DNA of 64,000 nucleotides from Sphingobacterium sp. BN32 (GCF_030503615.1 NZ_CP129963.1:682001-746000), one strand, 5' to 3'; shown: positions 17,763-26,123, counted from the first letter of the stretch. The notes: a model not told the origin generated them from the sequence alone. Translations and numbers: made by a program.

Positions 17763-18440
17763 CTAATTTCTTACATCTTCCAATATCACTTGTCCGTCGA
17801 GCATTCTGATTACGCGATCGGCGAACTTGGCGTCGTATTCCGAGTGTGTTACCATAACGATGGTTGTTCCGGCTTCGTTCAGTTCGGTTAGTAGTTGCAT
17901 AACGTCATTACCGTTGCTGGAGTCCAGGTTACCTGTGGGCTCATCGGCTAGGATTAGCTTGGGGTTGTTGACTACGGCACGGGCTACGGCAACACGTTGT
18001 TGCTGACCGCCGGATAGCTGCTGTGGAAAGTGATTGCGACGGTGCATGATCTGCACTTTTTCCAATACTTCTTCCACACGCTTCTTGCGCTCGGCTGCCG
18101 GTACATTGGTGTAAACCAGCGGAAGTTCCACGTTTTCAAAAACCGTCAGCTCGTCGATCAGGTTGAACGACTGGAAGACAAAGCCGATGTTATGCTTGCG
18201 TAAATCGGAGCGCTTATTCTCCTTAAATTTTGCGACTTCAATATTGTTAAACAGATAACTGCCTTCGTCTAAATCGTCCAACAGGCCTACTATATTTAAA
18301 AGGGTCGACTTTCCACATCCGGAGGGACCCATTACGGCAACAAACTCTCCCTCTTTCACATGTATATTAACATCGTTGAGCGCAATAGTCTCCACCTCTT
18401 CGGTGCGATAGAATTTCTGTAGGTTGCTTATCTTGATCAT
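17763..18440 (-). CDS. ABC transporter ATP-binding protein, MacB/LolD type
   Basis: The energising subunit for the adjacent permeases. Walker A GPSGCGKS, signature LSGGQQQRVAVARA, Walker B LILADEP, D-loop after it and switch histidine in VTHSE are complete. I start at ATG 18440 (MIKISNLQKFY), giving 225 residues, because family members begin at this beta strand; the frame stays open 26 codons upstream (to 18518) with unrelated sequence. It lies 84 bases after the adaptor gene, same strand. Both ATPases keep all motifs, so which of the five permeases each serves cannot be told. Confidence 0.92.
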   Translation of the reverse strand: MIKISNLQKFYRTEEVETIALNDVNIHVKEGEFVAVMGPSGCGKSTLLNIVGLLDDLDEGSYLFNNIEVAKFKENKRSDLRKHNIGFVFQSFNLIDELTVFENVELPLVYTNVPAAERKKRVEEVLEKVQIMHRRNHFPQQLSGGQQQRVAVARAVVNNPKLILADEPTGNLDSSNGNDVMQLLTELNEAGTTIVMVTHSEYDAKFADRVIRMLDGQVILEDVRN

Positions 18441-18524
18441 ATGGTATCTATAATTTCTTTGTTTATCTTGCATCATTTGCGACCTACTACTTCCATTAGG
18501 ATGAAGCAGCAGGCACAATGATCT

Positions 18525-19778
18525 CTACTGTTTTATGCTCAATTCTTGTATCTTATCGTAAGTTTCATAGCTTGAAATAACAACTTTGTCCCCAGGCTTC
18601 AAGCCGCCTAGTACCTCGTAATATTCCGGGTTCTGACGACCCAATTGAATATCGGTACGGTATGCTGTATTTCCAGATTTATCCAACTTGAATATCCAGT
18701 TTCCGCCAGTCTGCTGGTTAAAGCCACCTTTCGCCAATAACACCGCTTTGGTCTTATCGCTTAATGCCAAACGTATCGGCAGGGTCTGTCCGCGGCGGAT
18801 ACTCTCAGGTCTCGCACCAACAAACTCCATATCGACTAAGAAGCGACCATCTTTTACCTGTGTGTACACTTTTTTGATGCGCAGCTCGTAAGTCTTGTCA
18901 TCAATGCTAAACTGTCCTTTCAAATCCGGAAAGATGCGGTTGATGTAATGCTCGTCGATTTCTGCACGTACTTTAAAACCTGTCAAGACATCAATCTGCC
19001 CTAAGCGCTCGCCTGCAGATTTATTCTGGCCGATCTCCGCATCGAAGGAGGTCAGTTGTCCATCAACCGGAGCCCTTAAAATCAGATCGCCCACTTTCTG
19101 GCGCATCAACTGCAAAGCACTCTGCGTACGCTTATACGTCTCGCGATCCTGATTCAGTTTCTGTGCATTCGAAACCTCGTCCTGTCTTACAATCTGATTG
19201 GTTAATCCGATACGCTCTTTCTGGTAATTATACTCATTCAACGATTTTTGATATTCTTGCGACCCGATTGCCTTCTCTGCCAATAATTTTTTGTTCAAGG
19301 TATAAACACGCTCCGCTTCCTTTAGCGCCTGCTCCACATCCGCCATCTGATTGCGGTTGTTGATGGTAGCCTGCTGTGCGCTAGTCTGCGCAATTTGAGC
19401 CTGTGTCAAGAGGTTTAAAACCTGCGTTTCCTGATTGATAAGACTTAATTCCAAATCCGTATTCGAAAGACGCATAATAGGATCTCCTTTTCTCAAATGT
19501 GCCCCATCTTCCACATATTTCTCCTCCACACGACCACCAACCGAAGCATCCAGATAAATACTGCTGATAGGCAGTACCGTACCATTAATAGGTATAAACT
19601 CTTGAAAGGTATCTTCTTTTACTTCAAAGATAGAAATACGCTCCGCTTCCACATTGAGTTTGCTATTGCCGCTCGTAAAGTAATAACTCGCGCCTATCAA
19701 GCCAACCAATGCAACCACGCCACCAACCGTTAAGATCCGCTTCGTATTCCATGTCTTTTGTTTAATTGGTCTGTCCAT
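18525..19778 (-). CDS. HlyD/MacA-type periplasmic adaptor (membrane fusion protein)
   Basis: A 417-residue adaptor that bridges an inner-membrane permease to an outer-membrane channel. A basic start is followed by one membrane anchor (LTVGGVVALVGLIGASYYF, about 16-35), a lipoyl half-motif (GGRVEEKYVEDGAHLRKGDP), a coiled-coil hairpin (about 115-230, rich in Gln, Glu, Lys and Asn) and the second lipoyl half (LRAPVDGQLTSFDAEIGQ), then beta-barrel domains. It is first in the minus-strand unit adaptor-ATPase-permease-permease. An operator pair and a -24/-12-like element lie immediately upstream, with a predicted leader of about 18 bases. Confidence 0.92.
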   Translation of the reverse strand: MDRPIKQKTWNTKRILTVGGVVALVGLIGASYYFTSGNSKLNVEAERISIFEVKEDTFQEFIPINGTVLPISSIYLDASVGGRVEEKYVEDGAHLRKGDPIMRLSNTDLELSLINQETQVLNLLTQAQIAQTSAQQATINNRNQMADVEQALKEAERVYTLNKKLLAEKAIGSQEYQKSLNEYNYQKERIGLTNQIVRQDEVSNAQKLNQDRETYKRTQSALQLMRQKVGDLILRAPVDGQLTSFDAEIGQNKSAGERLGQIDVLTGFKVRAEIDEHYINRIFPDLKGQFSIDDKTYELRIKKVYTQVKDGRFLVDMEFVGARPESIRRGQTLPIRLALSDKTKAVLLAKGGFNQQTGGNWIFKLDKSGNTAYRTDIQLGRQNPEYYEVLGGLKPGDKVVISSYETYDKIQELSIKQ

Positions 19779-19804
19779 TTATTTTATTCTTTACGATAAA
19801 TGCA

Positions 19805-19822
19805 TAGATAAGGTTGTGCCAA
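19805..19822 (-). promoter_or_regulatory. Candidate sigma-54 promoter of the adaptor unit
   Basis: The minus strand reads TTTGGCACAACCTTATCT. The -24 half TTGGCAC is a perfect consensus match; the -12 half has TC where GC is expected at ten-base spacing. The GG lies 73.5 bp from the centre of the operator pair at 19875-19911, against 74.5 bp at the other two units. Confidence 0.55.
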
Positions 19823-19874
19823 AGTTGTAATATGCTGTAAATCAGTATTGTTTTGTGCATGCGCACTTTGCTAC

Positions 19875-19911
19875 TGTTCGCTAGCGAACAGTAGATGTTC
19901 GCTTATGTCCA
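19875..19911. promoter_or_regulatory. Paired 16-bp dyad operators (21-bp spacing)
   Basis: TGTTCGCTAGCGAACA (19875-19890) is perfect and is the core of a 24-bp perfect palindrome (19871-19894); TGTTCGCTTATGTCCA (19896-19911) keeps one half. Start-to-start spacing is 21 bp. Confidence 0.7.
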
Positions 19912-19914
19912 GTT

Positions 19915-20100
19915 TAGACATTAGATGTAAGATTTTAGATATTAGAGCAGGGCGCCGATTAGGCGCTTATCTTTTTAATGGTTCAAACATAGTATTTAGT
20001 AGTTAGTAGTTAGTAGTTAGACCCAAAACGCCAGATCCTGCTCATCCTTAAATCCTTCGTTTCCCGATTCAAAACAATCTCACATCTCGCACCTCATACC
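19915..20100. repeat. Composite repeat region between adaptor promoter and IS element
   Basis: In order: TTAGAYA heptamers, a GGGCGCCGATTAGGCGC hairpin (19951-19966), a TTAGTAN array (about 19991-20021), and a right arm of the palindromic element (20024-20076, ATCCTTAAATCC ... CCCGATTCAAAA). No gene. The hairpin has no plus-strand gene before it, so it seems to be here as part of the repeat rather than as a terminator. Confidence 0.75.
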
Positions 20101-20155
20101 ACCCACCCATACTGTCCATCCCTGAAATAGGTTGACCACAAAATGGAGGTACTAA

Positions 20156-20554
20156 ATGCAAACAAATTTGCGGTTAATCAGGAAATCACGGGTTTATTCT
20201 GATGATTTTAAGCGGGAAATAGTTTCCCTATTTGAGAGTGGGAAGTTGAGTGTTCTACAGTTAGAGCGGCTTTATGGAATAAGTAATCCCACGATCTATA
20301 ATTGGATCTATAAATTTTCTAACTTTAATGAGAAAGGACAACGTATAATGGAGATGAAATCAAGTAGCACCCACAAAGTAAAAGCCATGGAACAGCGTAT
20401 CCGTGAACTGGAGCGGATGATCGGCCAGAAGCAGATCAAGATCGATTTCTTGGAGAAGATGATCGACATCGCTGGAGAGGATCTTAAGGTCGATATCAGA
20501 AAAAATTTCAACACCCCACCATCGGATGGTTCCGGGAACACGCAGGAAAAATAG
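20156..20554 (+). CDS. IS3-family transposase OrfA (helix-turn-helix protein)
   Basis: A 132-residue DNA-binding protein: the first 60 residues (FKREIVSLFESGKLSVLQLE, then LYGISNPTIYNWI) form a transposase-type helix-turn-helix, and residues 75-110 a leucine-zipper-like helix with an EKM-containing heptad run, typical of IS3 OrfA. The coding frame ends in GAA AAA TAG at 20546-20554, where the OrfB frame is -1; this run of five A residues is the likely slippage site for an OrfAB fusion. Confidence 0.85.
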   Translation: MQTNLRLIRKSRVYSDDFKREIVSLFESGKLSVLQLERLYGISNPTIYNWIYKFSNFNEKGQRIMEMKSSSTHKVKAMEQRIRELERMIGQKQIKIDFLEKMIDIAGEDLKVDIRKNFNTPPSDGSGNTQEK

Positions 20555-20589
20555 ATTATTCCCTCAATCAGCTTTATAGAACCGTTGGT

Positions 20590-21399
20590 ATGAGCAAACA
20601 GGCGGTGCATCAGCGCGCTGTTCGCCATTCCCGTTATCAGGTTCAATTCGCTGAGCTGATCGAAAAAGCGGATAAAGTGCGTAAGGAACATCCCGGTTGT
20701 GGGGTGGAAAAACTGTATTATATGCTCCGTCCGGATTTTGTGGGGAGAGATCGTTTCATAGAGACCATGATGTCTTTAGGATATCGATTGAAGGTCAAGA
20801 AGAACTATCGCAGGACGACTCGCGGGCTTTCCACAGCCTACCCTAATCTGATCAATGGCTTGGTTGTAGGGACTCCCAATCAGGTTTGGCAATCGGACAT
20901 CACCTACTTCTACGTGGGCGATAGGTTCTACTATGGAGTGTTCATTATCGACGTTTACACCAAAAAGATCGTTGGATATCAAGTATCCAATCATATGCAG
21001 TCAACAGCTAATCTTAAGGCACTACGAATGGCCCTTAAGAATAACGGGGCACCCCAATATCATCATTCAGACCGAGGTGCCCAATATCATGCGACAGCTT
21101 ATCTGCAGCTGTTGAAAGAGAATAATTGCAGGGTGAGCATGGGCAAGAGTGCCCAGGACAATGCATACGCTGAGCGGATCAATGGAACCATCAAGAATGA
21201 GTATCTGGATTATTGGAAGCCCAAGACGTTCGAAAGCTTAAAAAAAATGGTCAATAGAGCTGTCAAACAGTACAATAAACGAAGACTGCACAACTCATTA
21301 CATAGGATGTCGCCAGAGAGTTTCGAAGAAAAGTGGTTTAGGGAGATATTGTCTCCTAAACCACTAATAACTATATTTGATCAAGTTGATAAATTGTAA
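20590..21399 (+). CDS. IS3-family transposase OrfB (DDE integrase core)
   Basis: From ATG 20590 this gives 269 residues with an HTH_21-like segment and an rve/DDE core. Catalytic residues are visible: Asp in WQSDITYF, Asp in HHSDRGAQY and Glu in YAERINGTIKNEYL. The frame stays open upstream through the end of orfA (a frame -1 to it reads WFREHAGKIDYSLNQLYRTV before the ATG), so the natural product is probably an OrfAB fusion made by -1 frameshifting; the ATG start may not be used alone. The catalytic domain looks intact. Confidence 0.87.
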   Translation: MSKQAVHQRAVRHSRYQVQFAELIEKADKVRKEHPGCGVEKLYYMLRPDFVGRDRFIETMMSLGYRLKVKKNYRRTTRGLSTAYPNLINGLVVGTPNQVWQSDITYFYVGDRFYYGVFIIDVYTKKIVGYQVSNHMQSTANLKALRMALKNNGAPQYHHSDRGAQYHATAYLQLLKENNCRVSMGKSAQDNAYAERINGTIKNEYLDYWKPKTFESLKKMVNRAVKQYNKRRLHNSLHRMSPESFEEKWFREILSPKPLITIFDQVDKL

Positions 21400-21430
21400 A
21401 AACGGTCAACACTATTCAGGGACAGACAAT

Positions 21431-21531
21431 AGACAAGAGTCTAATATCTAATATCTAATGTCTTAAATCTAAAAAAGCCGGCATTATTGCCGGCTTTCAG
21501 TATCTAAAATCTAATATCTAAAATCTAATGT
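21431..21531. repeat. TTAGAYA-type heptamers flanking a terminator
   Basis: TCTAATA/TCTAATG copies at about 21440-21470 and 21501-21531 on both sides of the hairpin at 21471-21497. Confidence 0.7.
21471..21497 (-). terminator. Terminator of the minus-strand 23654-21532 genes
   Basis: A perfect AAGCCGGCA/TGCCGGCTT stem with a TTAT loop; read on the minus strand it is followed by a six-T run. It ends transcription 35 bases after the stop of the 21532-21960 gene. Confidence 0.85.
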
Positions 21532-21960
21532 CTAGTTCAAAATAGACCATGTAGACCATGGAATTCTAGATAGGATAAACACCAAACCGATGATATAGAA
21601 AATCAGAACCGTTTGGTTCGCTTTCTTTTGATCAACAATTTTCTTAGCTTTAGAATATCCCATTGTAATTAATACAACGGCGATAATCATCATCAAAGGG
21701 TGTTCTAGAAAGTAAAGTCTAGAAACGCTGTTTTTCATGTTCTCTCCTGAGAAACTCTGTAGGCCAAGCGGGGAAGTAAAATACAATACTGCACCGATAA
21801 CCAGTTGTAGGTGGGCTGAAATTAGACCGATTAAAGCGATTTTACGGTTGTAAGCTTTGTTTCCAGCGTAGTTTACAAGTGTAATAACGATCGCAATGAT
21901 CAGTGCTATCAAAAGCACCACGGCTAGTGTTGAGTGTAAATGTTTCATTCCTGTAAGCAT
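21532..21960 (-). CDS. Small four-helix membrane protein, cytochrome-B-like
   Basis: From ATG 21960 the protein has 142 residues and about four membrane helices: STLAVVLLIALIIAIVITLV, IALIGLISAHLQLVIGAVLY, LMMIIAVVLITMGY and TVLIFYIIGLVFIL. Histidines in KHLHSTL, SAHLQ and EHPLMM could bind haem; similar proteins in Bacteroidota are often labelled cytochrome B, but I cannot confirm haem binding. A longer reading from TTG 21984 would overlap a TATATTTG promoter element and is rejected. It follows the M28 gene by 29 bases. Confidence 0.7.
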   Translation of the reverse strand: MLTGMKHLHSTLAVVLLIALIIAIVITLVNYAGNKAYNRKIALIGLISAHLQLVIGAVLYFTSPLGLQSFSGENMKNSVSRLYFLEHPLMMIIAVVLITMGYSKAKKIVDQKKANQTVLIFYIIGLVFILSRIPWSTWSILN

Positions 21961-21981
21961 AGTGTCGTGATTAATGATTTG

Positions 21982-21989
21982 CAAATATA
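21982..21989 (-). promoter_or_regulatory. TATATTTG -7 element before the cytochrome-B-like gene
   Basis: Matches the Bacteroidota TANNTTTG -7 element, 21 bases before ATG 21960 and directly after the M28 stop codon. It would allow separate transcription of the small membrane gene with a short leader. No clear TTG -33 element. Confidence 0.5.
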
Positions 21990-23654
21990 CTATTTTGAAA
22001 GACGTTTGTCGCCTAATTCTTTAAACTCAGATTTGGCTTTAAAGTTTGGAAATGTTTTCTCCATACTGAGCATATAACCGATGTCGAAGAACAAACGGGT
22101 GTCGGCAAGTGGGCCTTCAAAGTTCCAATGCTCGTCAAGCTCATCGCTGACTGCATGATAACGTCCTGCTAAGGCTTGCTGGCGCTTTTTCAAAGCGACG
22201 GTATCTTGATCTAGATAATCGCCTCCACTGCCCATATACAATCCAGGAACACCAACTTTAACAAAGTTGAAGTGGTCTGAACGGTAGAATCCTCCGGATG
22301 TCGGACTTCCTTCCGGCTGCAATTCACGATTGAATTTGGCACCGGATTTAATCGCATAATCCTCTAACTCCGTCTGTCCGGTTCCTACAACACGGAAACC
22401 TTTCATAGCTCCAACAGGATTAAATGAGTCCATATTTAAGTTAGCAACGGTTTTTGCTAAAGGATAGATTGGATGTTCCGCATAATATTGAGATCCTAGC
22501 AAACCTTGCTCTTCGGCAGTAACCGCCAAGAAAACAATGCTGCGCTCCGGTTTTACCTTCGCCGCTTTGAAAGCCTTTGCAATTTCAAATAAAGCGGCAA
22601 CACCCGTCGCGTTATCAATGGCTCCATTGAAGATCGAGTCGCCTTCTACGGCCTCTCCGATGCCTAAGTGATCCCAATGTGCCGAATAGATAATCGTCTC
22701 GTCCGGACGTTTGCTGCCTTTGATCGTCGCAATGACGTTGTTCGATTTAGACTCACGGAAGGTTGTTTTCAATGCAATCGAGGTCTTCACATTCATAGGG
22801 ACAGCCTTAAATCCAGGCTTCTTCGCTTGTTCGATAATATTTGGATTTAAACCACCTAATTGGAACAGCTTGTTCGCCGTTTCTGTCGTTACCCATCCTT
22901 GGAAGTTTACCAGGTTTGCGCCTTTATTTTCAGGTACTAAAGATAATTGCGGGCCGGTCCAGCCACTACGTACGACATTCCATCCGTAGGATGCTGCTGC
23001 AGTTTCATGGATGATCAATACGCCCGCAGCTCCCTGTCTGGAAGCCTCTTCGAACTTGTAGGTCCATCGGCCATAGTAGGTCATCGTATCGGCTTTAAAT
23101 AATGTTTTATCATATCGTCCCGGGTCAGAGACCATCACGACTACGGTTTTACCTTTTACATCAAGCCCTTCATAATCATTCCATTTATATTCCGGAGCCA
23201 CAATGCCAAAGCCGGCAAAAACAAGTTCGGTGTCTTTGATGTCAATATTGTTGGACATGCGCGGCGTGCCGACAACATAATCGTCTAGATAGTTAATGGA
23301 AAGATTGGAGTTTTTTCCGGTGAAAGTTAGTTTGGGTGCTACAGGCTCAGACTTAATCTCGACCATTGGCACTTCCTGAAAATAGGAGTTCCCATTTCCT
23401 GGTTCCAATCCCAGTGCTTTGAATTGCTCTTCCAGATAGTTTACCGTCAGAGTATCGCCCTTTGTGAAAGGCATACGACCCATAAACTCGTCGGAAGCTA
23501 GCTTCTCCACATAGGCACGATATCCGGCTTCTGTGATCGCGTTGATAGCACCCGAATCCAAGAGGGTTGGATCATAGGAAGATCCGGTATCTCCAGATTT
23601 ACAAGACGCCAGTCCAATTAAAAAGGCAGTTCCAATAAATAGTTTTGTCTTCAT
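21990..23654 (-). CDS. Secreted M28-family zinc aminopeptidase (lipoprotein), second copy
   Basis: A 554-residue M28 peptidase. MKTKLFIGTAFLIGLASC is a lipoprotein signal (Cys18). A PA-type domain at about 120-250 is inserted before and within the catalytic half. Zinc ligands are visible in YSAHWDHLG, NGAIDNATGV, TAEEQGLLG, NMDSFNPVG and GRYHAVSDELDE. Compared with the peptidase at 419-2008 it has a longer PA region and a different carboxy terminus, so the two are distant paralogues. It is likely exported and attached to the cell envelope, releasing amino-terminal residues from peptides. Confidence 0.9.
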   Translation of the reverse strand: MKTKLFIGTAFLIGLASCKSGDTGSSYDPTLLDSGAINAITEAGYRAYVEKLASDEFMGRMPFTKGDTLTVNYLEEQFKALGLEPGNGNSYFQEVPMVEIKSEPVAPKLTFTGKNSNLSINYLDDYVVGTPRMSNNIDIKDTELVFAGFGIVAPEYKWNDYEGLDVKGKTVVVMVSDPGRYDKTLFKADTMTYYGRWTYKFEEASRQGAAGVLIIHETAAASYGWNVVRSGWTGPQLSLVPENKGANLVNFQGWVTTETANKLFQLGGLNPNIIEQAKKPGFKAVPMNVKTSIALKTTFRESKSNNVIATIKGSKRPDETIIYSAHWDHLGIGEAVEGDSIFNGAIDNATGVAALFEIAKAFKAAKVKPERSIVFLAVTAEEQGLLGSQYYAEHPIYPLAKTVANLNMDSFNPVGAMKGFRVVGTGQTELEDYAIKSGAKFNRELQPEGSPTSGGFYRSDHFNFVKVGVPGLYMGSGGDYLDQDTVALKKRQQALAGRYHAVSDELDEHWNFEGPLADTRLFFDIGYMLSMEKTFPNFKAKSEFKELGDKRLSK

Positions 23655-23696
23655 AATAAATGATGTTGTTCTTGGTTTTATGATTGAAAATAAAGC

Positions 23697-24323
23697 TTAT
23701 GCCTGTACGGGAGCCTCGATAGGGAATACCTCCGCTATCGGGTGGAATAAGTAGATACGCTTGGTAGCTACTTCCATACATTTATATCGCTTTCTTAATT
23801 TTTCTTGTTTCTGAAACACTCTTCCCGATTTAATGGAGAAATAACCGTCAAATTCAATGGATTCTATGGTGATGATTTCCGTTTGCTTGGTATCATGCAG
23901 CCGTAGGATACGGAAGAGATTTAAGTCGGTGCAGGATGAGGCCGCGGGATTATTCATGTACTTCACCAAGGCATGCGTAACATCGACAGGAAAGATGTCG
24001 AGCCTTAGAAAAGGATCCATCAGTGCCTTGAAGTTTTGTTTCCACTCCGTGCCATGTGGCTTGACCTTGTTCTTAAATTGTTGCCATGTTTTCAAATGGG
24101 CAAACTCATGAACGGTGGTGATCAAGAAGGAGTATGGATTCAAATCATGGTTTACCGTAATCTGATGGGGTTCGTTACGATGCGGTGAGCGGTAGTCTCC
24201 TAGTTTTGATGCCCTGGATTTAGTTACCTTAAATCTACAACCAGTATCATTGATCCATTGGGAGATGATAGGGGCGGCAGATAGGGGAATATACTTGCTT
24301 AATTGTTTGCTGAAATCCGGCAT
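23697..24323 (-). CDS. SprT-like zinc metalloprotease domain protein
   Basis: A SprT-family protein of 208 residues when started at ATG 24323 (MPDFSKQLSKYIP). The zinc signature HEFAH is in ITTVHEFAHLKTW, followed by GTEWKQNFKALM, which fits the SprT layout. I prefer ATG 24323 because TATGTTTG, a good -7 element, sits six bases upstream, making the longer TTG start at 24365 impossible if that promoter is used. Divergent from recN across about 100 bp. SprT proteins are related to DNA-protein crosslink proteases; the bacterial role is not well known. Confidence 0.8.
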   Translation of the reverse strand: MPDFSKQLSKYIPLSAAPIISQWINDTGCRFKVTKSRASKLGDYRSPHRNEPHQITVNHDLNPYSFLITTVHEFAHLKTWQQFKNKVKPHGTEWKQNFKALMDPFLRLDIFPVDVTHALVKYMNNPAASSCTDLNLFRILRLHDTKQTEIITIESIEFDGYFSIKSGRVFQKQEKLRKRYKCMEVATKRIYLFHPIAEVFPIEAPVQA

Positions 24324-24328
24324 GTATA

Positions 24329-24336
24329 CAAACATA
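24329..24336 (-). promoter_or_regulatory. TATGTTTG -7 element, nearly leaderless SprT gene
   Basis: TANNTTTG match on the minus strand five bases before ATG 24323; transcription starting just downstream would give almost no 5' untranslated region. Confidence 0.5.
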
Positions 24337-24427
24337 TTATATAATTGGCAGATTTCAGAATACAAAAACCAATATTTCGAGGAGGGTTTAGAAATAACTA
24401 TATTTGATATCTGAACATTGATCGGGC

Positions 24428-26080
24428 ATGCTAAGTAAATTACAGATTAAAAACTATGCATTAATTGATGCATTAGATATAGAATTCGACAGGAAACTGA
24501 ACATCATTACGGGTGAAACCGGGGCGGGTAAATCCATTATTATGGGAGCTCTGGGATTGATTCTTGGAAATCGTGCCGAGAGCAAACATTTCTTTGATGA
24601 ATCTTCCAAATGTATTATCGAAGGGCATTTTGAAGTTGCCCAGTACGACCTGAGCGATCTGTTCAGCCAATTGGATCTGGACTATGAAGACACAACGATC
24701 ATCCGTCGTGAACTGCATGCTGATGGTAAATCCAGAGCCTTTGTCAATGATACGCCTGTAACATTGCAAACCTTAAAGACCTTGGGCGAACGCCTGATTG
24801 ATATTCACTCGCAACATGCGACTTTGCAGATCAATACAGAGTCTTTCCAGCTCTTGGTGCTTGATACCGTTGCGCAGCAGCAAGCTTTGTTAAAGGAGTA
24901 CAAATCGACCTACCAGTCCTATAAAAAGACTATCGCTAGTTTAGAGGCATTAGAAGAGGAATTAGCAAAATCGAGGGCGGAGTATGATTTTAATCAATTT
25001 GTTTTCAATGAATTGGAACAAGCGAATCTGCAAGCGGATGAGCAAGGAACATTGGAAGCTGAGCAAAATCAATTGGAGAATGCGGAGGAGATTAAAAGAC
25101 ATTTCCATGGAGCAGCAAGCTTAATGCAGTCGGAAGAGGTCAATGTATTGGATGGTCTAAAGTCGGTGCTATCCTTTGTACAGAATGGCACGAAATATCT
25201 TCCTTCAGCAGAAGCATTACAGGAGCGTCTGCAAAGTGCCTTGATTGAACTGAAAGATATCGCAGCCGAATTGGAGCAAGTCGCTGATGGGGTAACCATG
25301 GATGAAGAACGATTAAATATTGTCAATGACCGCCTTTCGGTTCTTTATTCACTGCAGAAGAAACATCGGGTAGAAACGATTCAGGACCTGTTGCAATTGC
25401 AAGAAGATCTTGAACAGAAACTTCAGGCTTCTGACTCGCAAGAGGAACAAATAGAAGTCTTAAAGGAAAATATAGAAAAACTAAGAAGTAATTTGACCCA
25501 ATTAGCTGATCAAATCACTGCCAATAGAACGAAAGTTAAACAAACAATCGAGCAAGAGGTGCAAGATGTACTTGCGAAAGTCGGTATGCCGAACGCGCAA
25601 TTACAGATTCAATTAAAGAAAAAAGAAGATTTTAAATCTACAGGACAGGATGAGGTAGCATTTTTATTCTCTGCCAACAAGGGACAAACTTTACAGCCTA
25701 TCCATAAAGTAGCGTCCGGGGGAGAACTTTCTAGGGTTATGCTCGCAATCAAATCATTGGTAGCAAAATCCTCTTCTTTGCCAACTATTATTTTTGATGA
25801 GATTGATACGGGTATCTCGGGAGAGGTTGCCTTACGAGTAGGGGAGATCATGGAGCAGCTTGCTGAACATATGCAGGTGATCAGCATCACGCATCTTCCA
25901 CAGATTGCTTCGCAGGGAACTGCGCATTTCAAAGTGTATAAAGAAGATCTCGGTGAAAAGACAAAGTCGAATATTGTGCTCTTAAAGAAAGAGGACCGTG
26001 TCTTAGAAATAGCACAAATGCTGAGTGGAGCGAATCCCGAAGCGACAGCGATCAAACATGCAGAAGAGATGTTGAAATAA
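24428..26080 (+). CDS. recN: DNA repair protein RecN
   Basis: A 550-residue SMC-like ATPase that acts on DNA ends in double-strand break repair. The N-terminal ATPase half has Walker A GETGAGKS (29-36) after MLSKLQIKNYALIDALDIEF; the central about 150-380 is a long Glu/Gln/Lys-rich coiled coil; the carboxy half has the signature VASGGELSRVMLAIK and Walker B TIIFDEIDTGISGEVA, then ITHLPQIAS. Length is normal for RecN. It ends at a bidirectional hairpin shared with the convergent lipoprotein gene. Confidence 0.96.
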   Translation: MLSKLQIKNYALIDALDIEFDRKLNIITGETGAGKSIIMGALGLILGNRAESKHFFDESSKCIIEGHFEVAQYDLSDLFSQLDLDYEDTTIIRRELHADGKSRAFVNDTPVTLQTLKTLGERLIDIHSQHATLQINTESFQLLVLDTVAQQQALLKEYKSTYQSYKKTIASLEALEEELAKSRAEYDFNQFVFNELEQANLQADEQGTLEAEQNQLENAEEIKRHFHGAASLMQSEEVNVLDGLKSVLSFVQNGTKYLPSAEALQERLQSALIELKDIAAELEQVADGVTMDEERLNIVNDRLSVLYSLQKKHRVETIQDLLQLQEDLEQKLQASDSQEEQIEVLKENIEKLRSNLTQLADQITANRTKVKQTIEQEVQDVLAKVGMPNAQLQIQLKKKEDFKSTGQDEVAFLFSANKGQTLQPIHKVASGGELSRVMLAIKSLVAKSSSLPTIIFDEIDTGISGEVALRVGEIMEQLAEHMQVISITHLPQIASQGTAHFKVYKEDLGEKTKSNIVLLKKEDRVLEIAQMLSGANPEATAIKHAEEMLK

Positions 26081-26082
26081 AA

Positions 26083-26108
26083 AAAGGAGCTTAAAGCTCC
26101 TTATTTTA
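26083..26108. terminator. Bidirectional terminator between recN and the lipoprotein gene
   Basis: GGAGC/GCTCC stem extended by flanking AAA/TT pairs, with A-rich and T-rich flanks on either side, in a 43-base convergent gap. Confidence 0.75.
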
Positions 26109-26123
26109 TTTCTTAATTGTTGA

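Larger units (their letters stand above)
20113..21428 (+). mobile_element. IS3-family insertion sequence
   Basis: About 1.3 kb with two overlapping-frame transposase genes and imperfect 25-bp terminal inverted repeats: left TGTCCATCCCTGAAATAGG (from 20113), right, read inward, TGTCTGTCCCTGAATAGTG (from 21428); both end in TTGACC and begin with TG. The exact outer ends are uncertain by a few bases, since TCCCTGAA is the core shared. No convincing target-site duplication was found, so the insertion may be old or the ends misplaced. It lies between repeat arrays and interrupts no gene. Confidence 0.85.

Noticed and set aside
18440..18518. 26-codon N-terminal extension of the ABC ATPase
   Set aside because: The added residues match nothing in the family; ATG 18440 gives the standard first beta strand.
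19951..19966. Terminator on the plus strand upstream of the IS element
   Set aside because: No plus-strand gene precedes it; treated as a repeat copy.
20101..21440. Target-site duplication of the IS element
   Set aside because: The 3-5 bases outside the inverted repeats do not match under any end placement tried.
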